Shown: piece after piece, positions 1 through 5,933 of the stretch
Position numbering within the stretch: the stretch's first letter is position 1
How the letters are laid out: the number at the start of each line of letters is the position of its first letter
Origin: Bacteroidia bacterium
Lineage (GTDB): Bacteria > Bacteroidota > Bacteroidia > NS11-12g > UBA955
Length of the DNA stretch: 11,070 bases
Reading direction: 5' to 3'
NCBI GenBank assembly: GCA_020848595.1
Contig: JADLHV010000015.1
Coordinates: 1-11,070, forward strand
Notes under the pieces: generated by a model
The model's input: the letters and a program-made list of their open reading frames with translations, nothing else
Told to the model about the DNA's origin: nothing
The model's database searches: none
Program-made: the position numbers and the translations under genes

Positions 1-18
1 CCACTAACAAGTCCAATA

Positions 19-228
19 TTACTTCATTGAACTGTCTTTCTGAAGTTTTTCTTGTGCTTCACGAATAGAATCTTGTCGCATAATTTCTGCAACTAATTGC
101 TCATCTTCAGATTTTTGCTCAGTTATAGCACTGTCTCTTTGTTGTTGTTCTACAGCATCTTCTTTAGGACTGTTGCTGCAAGCGGTTGCCATTAAGGCTA
201 AGGCAGAAAATAAAATTAATTTCTTCAT
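19..228 (-). CDS. small predicted lipoprotein of unknown function
   Basis: A 69-residue protein with a classical lipoprotein signal: positive MKK start, hydrophobic stretch at residues 4-16, then Cys17 in the context ATAC. The -3 residue is Ala rather than the usual Leu, a relaxed lipobox of the kind tolerated in Bacteroidota. The mature part is almost entirely polar (Glu, Gln, Lys, Asp, Ser) and probably a helical or disordered tail, with no recognisable domain. Shortly after the cysteine comes K22-E23-D24, which resembles the Lys-acidic-acidic surface-export signal described for Bacteroidota lipoproteins, although it sits a few residues further from Cys than usual. It lies 119 bp downstream of the yraN-like gene on the same strand, and no clear promoter was found between them. 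The gene is probably real because of its intact signal peptide and stop, but the function is unknown. Confidence 0.7.
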   Translation of the reverse strand: MKKLILFSALALMATACSNSPKEDAVEQQQRDSAITEQKSEDEQLVAEIMRQDSIREAQEKLQKDSSMK

Positions 229-347
229 AACTATACAATGCGAAATAAAGGAAATGTTATTAAAAATAAAAATAATTCCATTGTGTTCAGAAGTACGCTA
301 TATCTAAGAACAAATTTCGTTGTACTTAATTGTCAAACTATGTAGCA

Positions 348-737
348 TTACTCATACTGTGCACTTAAACCTAAATTATCAGGGAAAAATGCATCTTCAA
401 AATGCATAATAATTTCTTTATTCTCTTCAATAATCACCGCAATTATATCGTAACGTACTTCCATATTATCTTGCCCTAATTGCTCTAAATAATATTCTGC
501 AGCTTCTGCCATCATCATTTGTTTCTTTGATTTCACAAACGACTCTGGCAATCCAAAATAGTCTGTACCTCTTGTTTTAACTTCTATAAATACTAATAAA
601 TCAGCATCCTTTGCAATAATATCGACTTCGGTCTTATGTTTACGCCAATTGCGTTCTAATACTTCTAAGCCAATATCATTCAAATATTTAACCGCAATTT
701 TCTCTCCTTTTTCTCCCAACTCATTATGTTCTGCCAT
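348..737 (-). CDS. yraN: YraN/UPF0102 family endonuclease-like protein
   Basis: The 129 residues match the UPF0102 (YraN) family along the full expected length of about 115-130. The visible signatures are LGEKGEKIAVKYL at residues 7-19 (conserved Gly11-Glu12), RNWR at 29-32, EVDIIA at 37-42, and FIEVKTR at 50-56, followed by FG at 61-62 and the K-rich segment at 69-72. Glu12, Asp39, Glu52 and Lys54 form the E...D...ExK arrangement of the restriction-endonuclease-like fold, so a metal-dependent nuclease activity is plausible. RYDIIAV at 95-101 is the usual last core strand. The family's physiological role is poorly established; links to DNA processing or uptake have been suggested. The gene is divergent from the gene at 883, and I could not find a consensus promoter for it in the 145-bp gap. 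Confidence 0.93.
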   Translation of the reverse strand: MAEHNELGEKGEKIAVKYLNDIGLEVLERNWRKHKTEVDIIAKDADLLVFIEVKTRGTDYFGLPESFVKSKKQMMMAEAAEYYLEQLGQDNMEVRYDIIAVIIEENKEIIMHFEDAFFPDNLGLSAQYE

Positions 738-833
738 GCTGTAAAATTGGTTTTAACCATAAATAAATGCAAGCACCATTTAATATCTTGCCCTAGTAAT
801 TTAACAACTCGACCTTTAAATACGAAATTACTA

Positions 834-866
834 TTTGTAAAAGACTATTCTATACAACTATCTTTG
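834..866 (+). promoter_or_regulatory. Bacteroidota-type promoter for the 883-2384 gene pair
   Basis: TATCTTTG at 859-866 is an exact match to the Bacteroidota -7 element TAnnTTTG. TTTG at 834-837 is a good -33 element, separated from it by 21 bp. Transcription would start near 872, leaving a leader of only about 10 nucleotides before the ATG at 883. The short leader and lack of a Shine-Dalgarno sequence fit this phylum. The match is by eye; no start site has been mapped. Confidence 0.6.
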
Positions 867-882
867 TACAAGATACACTATT

Positions 883-1644
883 ATGTCTCGTCAATTTAAA
901 ATATCGGTTATAGTTATTTTATCTGTAACCTTGCTTATCATCTTGAAAGATTTTGATTACAAGAAAAAAGTTTTTAGATCCAATAAACAAGATGAAATAT
1001 CGAATGCTAACAAAAGCCATTTTAAAGATTCATTTTTTAATCAAGAAGCTAGATTTTTAGATGCTTTAGACTCGCAAATCAATGTTTGTTATAGTAATTT
1101 TAATTATAGCACATTAATAGAATATGAATCAGAAGATGAGGTTATGATGGATTTTATTAAGTATTCTATTCAAAATCACAGTGATAGTTTGACAAACATT
1201 AAAAATAAATGGAAGTATACCAAAGACAATACGCTCACTATTGAAATTTATAAAAATCACCCTGAATCGATTTCAGTAAAAGAAAAACTTATGCAGATGG
1301 AATCTGATAAACCAGGATATAACGAAATCCATACATTCGGTTTTATTGCTCACAAAAATAAAGGATATGTCAATACAACTCAATGGTTGAAAAATGTTAA
1401 ATACCTCGCCATTGCTTATAAAATTAAACATAAAAGTCCGGAAATATTAGATAACCAAACATTTTCAAGTGGCGCTTATTTATATACAATTGATTTATTT
1501 GAATTAGGAAAACGACGTCAATTAGAAAATAAAAAATCAATGGCCATAAACAGTGACTCAACTTTCAGAAATCAATTCGAATTAATATTAGACTTGAATA
1601 AAAATAACAACAAAGCCATTCAAAAAACTCTCTTCAGATTATGA
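883..1644 (+). CDS. membrane-anchored protein of unknown function
   Basis: I do not recognise this 253-residue protein. Residues 6-21 form one hydrophobic segment behind a short positive N-terminus, best read as a signal anchor (or uncleaved signal peptide), so the remaining roughly 230 residues probably face the periplasm. No lipobox cysteine is present. The rest is polar and rich in Lys, Asn and Ser, with mixed helix and strand character and no catalytic motif I can identify. It has a single cysteine (Cys69). TFGFIAHKNKGYVN at about 151-164 and YLAIAYKI at 174-181 are the most structured-looking parts. Its stop overlaps the start of the next gene by 4 bp (ATGA), implying translational coupling and a shared function. 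Base composition resembles its neighbours, so nothing points to recent transfer. Confidence 0.85.
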   Translation: MSRQFKISVIVILSVTLLIILKDFDYKKKVFRSNKQDEISNANKSHFKDSFFNQEARFLDALDSQINVCYSNFNYSTLIEYESEDEVMMDFIKYSIQNHSDSLTNIKNKWKYTKDNTLTIEIYKNHPESISVKEKLMQMESDKPGYNEIHTFGFIAHKNKGYVNTTQWLKNVKYLAIAYKIKHKSPEILDNQTFSSGAYLYTIDLFELGKRRQLENKKSMAINSDSTFRNQFELILDLNKNNNKAIQKTLFRL

Positions 1645-2384
1645 TCATATTTGGAACTTATTTCGGCGGAAAAATTCATAAAGTAGAAAACCAATGGATT
1701 GAAAGTAAATACTTTTTATTAATGGGACCATTGATTCCATACCGCACTATGTTTGTCACTGGAGGTGAATATAATTATCGAACAGGATTTGAAATTAACA
1801 TGAATGGCAAAAGTGTCTTGCATGGATTTATTCGATTCTATTTCTTAATAGCTTCGGTTGTACTATTTGGTTTTGCTATTTATGATACAAGTTTTTACCA
1901 ATATAATCTTTTCATCGACCCTAAGACACACGATAGTAGTGAATTATTTTTAGAATATTTATACTCTCCCTGTGCCTGGACAGCTTGTATTTGCGCCATC
2001 ATACTAGCTTGGTCGCATTTCGAAAACACTAAAGCAGCTGAAGAGGAAACTCGAATTAGAACTAAACTTGGTGCTATTATCGGAATTAATGCGCTTCCGC
2101 AATGGTTAGACAATTTGAAAAGATTTGAAATCATAAATAATATTAAGTCTAGATTGGATCTAGAATTTGGTGCTAATTCAATTGAAAAATCAGCACAAAG
2201 ATCCGACTTAAGTCCTGGTCAAATTGGATTATTATACGCCTACTACACCTATTTAACTTGCCCACGAGAAGAGCATACGCCATTGGATGTCCAAATTCAA
2301 GAACGATTAAGCGCACTACTAGATGATGTAATAGCTAAAATAGATACGCCATTAACTGTAACTGACAATCCAAGTTTGGATTAA
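1641..2384 (+). CDS. two-TM membrane protein of unknown function
   Basis: This 247-residue protein belongs to no family I can name. It has two hydrophobic segments, about 62-81 and 108-125, joined by a loop of about 25 residues. The C-terminal half (126-247) is soluble, charged and mostly helical, with the phrase GAIIGINALPQWLD at 144-157 and a leucine-rich amphipathic stretch at 220-234. The N-terminus before the first membrane segment carries IFGTYFGGK and then SKYFLLMGPLIPYRTMFV at 22-39. This resembles the short 'T-x-F...PLIP' motif seen at the N-termini of assorted bacterial membrane proteins; that similarity is recalled, not searched. The start overlaps the stop of the preceding gene by 4 bp, so the two are very likely co-expressed. 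A 165-bp gap separates it from xseA. Confidence 0.83.
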   Translation: MIIFGTYFGGKIHKVENQWIESKYFLLMGPLIPYRTMFVTGGEYNYRTGFEINMNGKSVLHGFIRFYFLIASVVLFGFAIYDTSFYQYNLFIDPKTHDSSELFLEYLYSPCAWTACICAIILAWSHFENTKAAEEETRIRTKLGAIIGINALPQWLDNLKRFEIINNIKSRLDLEFGANSIEKSAQRSDLSPGQIGLLYAYYTYLTCPREEHTPLDVQIQERLSALLDDVIAKIDTPLTVTDNPSLD

Positions 2385-2456
2385 ATTTGTACTTATTACA
2401 TCTTAAATTCACCTTGGCAACGTCAAGTTAATAGTCCATTGATTCAGTCTCATTGG

Positions 2457-2470
2457 TTAATGTGCATTAA
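2457..2470. repeat. 14-bp near-palindrome upstream of xseA
   Basis: TTAATG at 2457-2462 and CATTAA at 2465-2470 are perfect 6-bp inverted repeats with a 2-bp centre. The element lies about 30 bp upstream of the possible -33 box of xseA in the 165-bp intergenic region. A dimeric regulator site is possible, but AT-rich DNA produces such symmetry by chance and no regulator gene is nearby. Confidence 0.3.
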
Positions 2471-2482
2471 AAAGAATGAGTA

Positions 2483-2518
2483 AAACTTCTTAAATTATGT
2501 TGACCGAAACTTCTAAAT
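2483..2518. repeat. direct repeat pair in the xseA promoter region
   Basis: AAACTTCT(T)AAAT occurs at 2483-2495 and again, lacking the one extra T, at 2507-2518. The starts are 24 bp apart. The first copy lies just upstream of the putative -33 element and the second lies between -33 and -7. The position suggests a tandem regulator site, but the motif is short and AT-rich and I do not recognise it. Confidence 0.3.
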
Positions 2519-2532
2519 CTTTCTCATATTTG
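2500..2532 (+). promoter_or_regulatory. possible promoter for the xseAB operon
   Basis: CATATTTG at 2525-2532 matches the Bacteroidota -7 consensus TAnnTTTG except for the first base. A TTG at 2500-2502 lies 22 bp upstream as a possible -33 element. The implied transcript would begin near 2538, giving a leader of about 12 nucleotides before the ATG at 2550, similar to the arrangement at 883. It is weaker than that promoter. Confidence 0.35.
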
Positions 2533-2549
2533 CCATAAACCAATCAACT

Positions 2550-4025
2550 ATGGCTTCGTTAATCCAGAATAAACCTATTTACTCCTTGCAAGAAATTGCA
2601 TCAGAAATAAAAACGGTACTGGAAGAACAATTTGAACGCAGTTTTTGGGTTAAAGCCGAAATTAATAAGCTTAATCATTACACCTATTCTGGACACTGTT
2701 ATCCTGAATTAGTTGATAAAAATAATGGTAAAATAGTGGCGCAAATGCGTTCGGTACTATGGAAAACTGATTTCGATCGAGTAAATGCCAATTTTATTAA
2801 AACGATTAAAGAGCCTTTAAAAGATGGTATAAAAGTTATGATGCTTTGTACTATTACTTTTGATGCTCAATATGGACTTTCTCTTAGAATTCATGATATA
2901 GACCCTTCGTATTCCTTAGGTGATTTGGAACTTGAAAAGAAATTAGCCCTGGAAAAATTAAACGCCGAGAATCTTATTGATCTGAATAAATCTATTCCAA
3001 TTCCACTTTTACCTCAACGTATTGCTATTATTTCGGTTGAAACAAGTAAGGGCTTTATCGATTTTACTCAAGTAATTGAAAATAATGATTGGGGCTATCG
3101 ATTCTTTTACCATTTGTTTCCTGCCATTTTACAAGGTGATTCGGCCATAAAAGACATACAATATCAATTAAAACGAATTCTGAAAGTACGTCAACATTTC
3201 GATGTGGTGGCTATTATAAGAGGTGGTGGTGGCGATGTTGGACTTTCTTGTTATAACGATTTTAATTTAGCTAAATCCATTGCCGAATTTCCTCTTCCTG
3301 TATTATCTGGTATTGGGCATGCAACCAATGAAACAGTTGTAGAAATGATTACCTGTGTCAATGCCATTACACCTACTAAATTAGCTGAGTTTCTTATTCA
3401 AAAATTTCATGACTTTTCGGAACCAGTTCTCTCAGGTCAACAACTTATTCTTAACAAATCTAGGGCTCTAATTACACAAACTAAATCCCAACTTAATAAC
3501 TCTAGTCGTTATTTAAAAAGTCTTGTTAATGGTGCCGTTAAAGACAATCGCCACTTACTTAGTAATGCAGCTTTTGGATTAAGTGCTTCAACTAAAGAAC
3601 AAATAAGACAAACAAATACCAATTTAAATCAAGATACTTTAGCAATTATTTCTTCAACTAAGTCAAAATTAAAAGACCAAAAACAATCGGTCCATTTAAT
3701 TTCAGCATCTATTAAAAAATCCGCTCACTTAATTGTTCAAAACTTTAAAAAATCACTTCAATTACAATCCGAAACTCGAATTAATGAAGTTTTCTTTAAT
3801 TCGATAACTAAACAAAAAACAGAGTTAAAACAAAAAGAACAATTAATTAGTATGGCCGACCCAATTAATGTCCTCAAACGAGGTTTTAGTATAACCCGAC
3901 TAAATGGTGTATCAGTCAACTCAATTGACCAACTTAATTTAGGAGATAGTATTGAAACAGAGTTGGCAGATGGTTCATCAAAGAGTACAATAACAATTAC
4001 AAATATTAAAAATAACAATGAGTAA
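2550..4025 (+). CDS. xseA: exodeoxyribonuclease VII large subunit
   Basis: XseA, the catalytic subunit of exonuclease VII, degrades single-stranded DNA from both ends in the cytoplasm and works in repair and recombination. The domain order is clear: an N-terminal OB-fold (about 10-118, including FWVKAEINKLNHYTYSGHCY at 33-52), a catalytic domain (about 150-285) with RGGGGDVGLSCYND at 224-237 and SGIGHATNETVVEM at 253-266, a long helical coiled-coil region (about 290-433) where XseB subunits bind, and a C-terminal strand region with DPINVLKRGFSI at 437-448. Asp171, Arg224 and His257 fit the E. coli catalytic residues D155, R205 and H238. The position of D241 is Asn260 in an ungapped alignment. 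At 491 residues it is somewhat longer than the 456-residue E. coli protein. Its end overlaps xseB by 8 bp. Confidence 0.96.
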   Translation: MASLIQNKPIYSLQEIASEIKTVLEEQFERSFWVKAEINKLNHYTYSGHCYPELVDKNNGKIVAQMRSVLWKTDFDRVNANFIKTIKEPLKDGIKVMMLCTITFDAQYGLSLRIHDIDPSYSLGDLELEKKLALEKLNAENLIDLNKSIPIPLLPQRIAIISVETSKGFIDFTQVIENNDWGYRFFYHLFPAILQGDSAIKDIQYQLKRILKVRQHFDVVAIIRGGGGDVGLSCYNDFNLAKSIAEFPLPVLSGIGHATNETVVEMITCVNAITPTKLAEFLIQKFHDFSEPVLSGQQLILNKSRALITQTKSQLNNSSRYLKSLVNGAVKDNRHLLSNAAFGLSASTKEQIRQTNTNLNQDTLAIISSTKSKLKDQKQSVHLISASIKKSAHLIVQNFKKSLQLQSETRINEVFFNSITKQKTELKQKEQLISMADPINVLKRGFSITRLNGVSVNSIDQLNLGDSIETELADGSSKSTITITNIKNNNE

Positions 4026-4215
4026 ACTACCAACCTATACTGAAGCATTCGAAGAATTACAAACAATTATTTCTGATATTGAAGAAGGTCAAATTGGTGT
4101 TGATGAATTGTCTGAAAAAGTAAAGCGTGCAGCCATGCTGATCAAAATATGTAAGCAAAAACTAAGCTCAACAGAAGAAGACGTCAATAAGATTTTAAAA
4201 GAACTAGAAGAATAA
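4018..4215 (+). CDS. xseB: exodeoxyribonuclease VII small subunit
   Basis: The 65-residue size and sequence fit XseB: YTEAFEELQTIISDIEEG at 7-24 matches the family's 'F-E-E-L-x-x-I-V-x-x-L-E-x-G' opening, and DELSEKVKRAAMLIKICKQKL at about 29-49 matches the second helix. The protein is a two-helix hairpin; several copies wrap the XseA coiled coil and are required for its stability and activity. Its ATG lies inside the last codons of xseA (overlap ATGAGTAA), so the two are translated together, consistent with one complex. Only one base separates its stop from the next start. Confidence 0.95.
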   Translation: MSKLPTYTEAFEELQTIISDIEEGQIGVDELSEKVKRAAMLIKICKQKLSSTEEDVNKILKELEE

Positions 4216-4216
4216 T

Positions 4217-4756
4217 ATGTTACGTCTCCCTATGCCTCGACATTTAAACGATATCTTGGTTATGAATTGTCAAGATCATAATGAATTTAATATTTCGGGA
4301 CATATCGAATGCACTTGCAACAATAAAAATTTAATTATTAAATACGTCGGTGATGAGGTCAACCATGGTACTCTCTTACAAACTACCTGCAGTTTTAATC
4401 CAATAAATGGTCAAAATGACTACTATTTACAATTAATTGCTTATTGTCCAATTTGTTTACAGTCACACTTAGTATTTGACAATCGTTCACATGGCTGGGA
4501 TGGGTATATTAAAGATCAAACTACTGTTAAGGACATCAGTCAACTGAGTAAAACAAAGACATGTGAAAAATGTCAATGCAAAGAACACTTAATAGAACTC
4601 GATATTAGTAATCTCGGAATTGAAGATTTTAAATTAAATGGTCCTGAAAAACCTATAGAAGATTGGACAGAAGGTTTCGAATGGATAACTGTTCATATAA
4701 AATGCATTCAATGTGCTGAGTATACTACGAAATGGGTAAATTTAGAATGTCTTTAA
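4217..4756 (+). CDS. cysteine-rich, probable zinc-binding protein of unknown function
   Basis: I cannot name this 179-residue protein. It is soluble, with no signal or membrane segment, and contains 12 cysteines. Three of the spacings are CxxC: CPIC at 77-80, CEKC at 116-119 (followed by Cys121) and CIQC at 163-166. There is also CTC at 32-34, and single cysteines at 18, 58 and 178. Paired CxxC knuckles suggest one or two zinc-ribbon-like sites and a structural metal. Around the first knuckle the sequence runs SHLVFDNRSHGWDGYI (83-98), where HGWDG looks like a conserved core. Met6 is a possible alternative start. The gene begins one base after the xseB stop and ends 13 bp before the ferritin-CCC1 gene, so it is almost certainly in this operon; that alone does not show its role. 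Confidence 0.85.
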   Translation: MLRLPMPRHLNDILVMNCQDHNEFNISGHIECTCNNKNLIIKYVGDEVNHGTLLQTTCSFNPINGQNDYYLQLIAYCPICLQSHLVFDNRSHGWDGYIKDQTTVKDISQLSKTKTCEKCQCKEHLIELDISNLGIEDFKLNGPEKPIEDWTEGFEWITVHIKCIQCAEYTTKWVNLECL

Positions 4757-4769
4757 AAATAGAAAATAT

Positions 4770-5870
4770 ATGATAAGCCTAAAAAATATTCAAACAGAAA
4801 TAGATGCTTCATTTCTATACGGCATTTTAGCCGATTCGGAAGAAGATCCTCATGTTGCAGATGTATTTCGTCAAATGAGCGAAATTGAAATGGGACATGC
4901 CAGTTTGTTCATGACGAAAAATGGCTTAGACCCTACATCTATGCCTAAGCCCTCTGGTAGAGCTCGTACACTTCAACGAATAGGCAAACTATTTGGAAAT
5001 GATTATATCTTAGGTGTATTATTAGATACCGAAAAAAGTATTAGCTCTTCTATAAGTTTTGCTCGAAAAAAAACTGCTACAGAAATTTCTATTTCAGATA
5101 CTGCCCACGTTACTATTCTTAAAAACATTTTAAATCATTCGAAAACTGTTTCTGGAGCAAATTTAGCTCGTTTCGAAAAACGACATCGCTCTGTTGGTGG
5201 AAATGCATTAAGAGCTGCTGTTCTTGGAGGTAACGATGGTTTAGTTTCTAACTTTAGCTTAGTTATGGGTATTGCCGGAGCTAGTAGTGGACAATCGGAA
5301 GTTTTATTGGCTGGGTTAGCCGGACTTTTAGCAGGGGCATTGTCGATGTCTTTAGGCGAATGGATTTCTGTTAAAAGCTCACAAGAATTATATGAAAATC
5401 AAATGGAGCTTGAAATGGAAGAGCTCGAACACAATCCAGAAGGCGAAGAGAAAGAATTAGCTCTCATCTATATTTCAAAAGGCATTCCTGAAGAACAAGC
5501 TAGAGCAATGGCTTCAGAAATAATGACCGATAAATCTAAAGCACACGAAATTTTAATTAAAGAGGAATTAGGTATCAATACCCAAGAGTTACAAGGTTCT
5601 GCAATGGAAGCTGCACTCACTTCGTTTTTCCTATTTTGTATAGGCGCTATTATACCTGTTATTCCATTTTTCTTTTTAGGTGGACTCCAAGCAATTCTTA
5701 TTAGTGCCGGACTCAGTGCAATTGGATTATTCATTATAGGCTCGGCAATTACACTATTTACAGGTAAATCAGTTTGGTTTTCGGGTATGAGACAGGTCAT
5801 TTTTGGTTTAGCTGCTGCTGCTATCACCTTTGGAATTGGAAAGATAATTGGTGTGTCCGTATTAGGATAA
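4770..5870 (+). CDS. ferritin-like/CCC1 (VIT) fusion, membrane iron transporter
   Basis: This is a fusion of an N-terminal ferritin-like domain (about 1-135) and a C-terminal VIT1/CCC1 transporter domain (about 143-366), the architecture of the ferritin-CCC1 family, related in layout to MbfA. Predicted di-iron ligands in the first domain are Glu10, Glu40 and His43 (EMGH), Glu88, and Asp110 with His113 (DTAH). The CCC1 half starts with NALRAAVLGGNDGLVSNFSL (145-164) and has about five hydrophobic segments near 146-170, 176-200, 279-300, 302-326 and 338-360. A cytoplasmic insert at 205-270 is rich in Glu and resembles the metal-binding region of VIT1. The expected role is oxidising or capturing Fe2+ (possibly Mn2+) and exporting it across the inner membrane. 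It is last in the xseAB operon. The assignment is firm; substrate and direction are inferred. Confidence 0.92.
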   Translation: MISLKNIQTEIDASFLYGILADSEEDPHVADVFRQMSEIEMGHASLFMTKNGLDPTSMPKPSGRARTLQRIGKLFGNDYILGVLLDTEKSISSSISFARKKTATEISISDTAHVTILKNILNHSKTVSGANLARFEKRHRSVGGNALRAAVLGGNDGLVSNFSLVMGIAGASSGQSEVLLAGLAGLLAGALSMSLGEWISVKSSQELYENQMELEMEELEHNPEGEEKELALIYISKGIPEEQARAMASEIMTDKSKAHEILIKEELGINTQELQGSAMEAALTSFFLFCIGAIIPVIPFFFLGGLQAILISAGLSAIGLFIIGSAITLFTGKSVWFSGMRQVIFGLAAAAITFGIGKIIGVSVLG

Positions 5871-5897
5871 AAAAAATCCCAATCATGACGATTGGGA
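5869..5897 (-). terminator. intrinsic terminator of the ftsZ transcript
   Basis: TCCCAATC (5877-5884) and GATTGGGA (5890-5897) form an 8-bp perfect stem with a 5-nt loop. On the minus strand the hairpin is followed by eight T residues (complement of the A-run 5869-5876), the normal layout of a Rho-independent terminator. It lies 36 bp after the ftsZ stop. For the converging plus-strand operon the hairpin is present but is followed by ACCTTAATATT, so termination in that direction would be weaker. The T-tract overlaps the stop codon of the ferritin-CCC1 gene. Confidence 0.8.
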
Positions 5898-5933
5898 CCT
5901 TAATATTTGCTAAAACAAACTTACATTTTCTTA

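Noticed and set aside
291..327. AAGTAC/GTACTT inverted repeat between the lipoprotein and yraN genes
   Set aside because: The arms are 6 bp with a 25-nt loop and no T-tract; expected by chance in AT-rich sequence.
1895..2134. 79-residue open frame on the minus strand inside the 1641-2384 gene
   Set aside because: It is antisense to a gene with clear membrane segments and coupled translation, and it has no start-site or family support.
2382..2389. TAAATTTG, an exact -7 promoter match
   Set aside because: It overlaps the stop codon of the upstream gene, has no -33 TTG at proper spacing, and lies 160 bp before xseA.
2413..2427. Small hairpin after the 1641-2384 gene
   Set aside because: The stem is six pairs with one G-U wobble and is not followed by a T-run, so it is not a convincing terminator.
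3758..4066. 102-residue hydrophobic frame antisense to the xseA/xseB junction
   Set aside because: The plus-strand reading gives clear XseA and XseB; this frame has no independent support.
5468..5827. 119-residue open frame antisense to the ferritin-CCC1 gene
   Set aside because: It is the mirror of a conserved transporter domain; its composition reflects the opposite strand and no family is recognisable.
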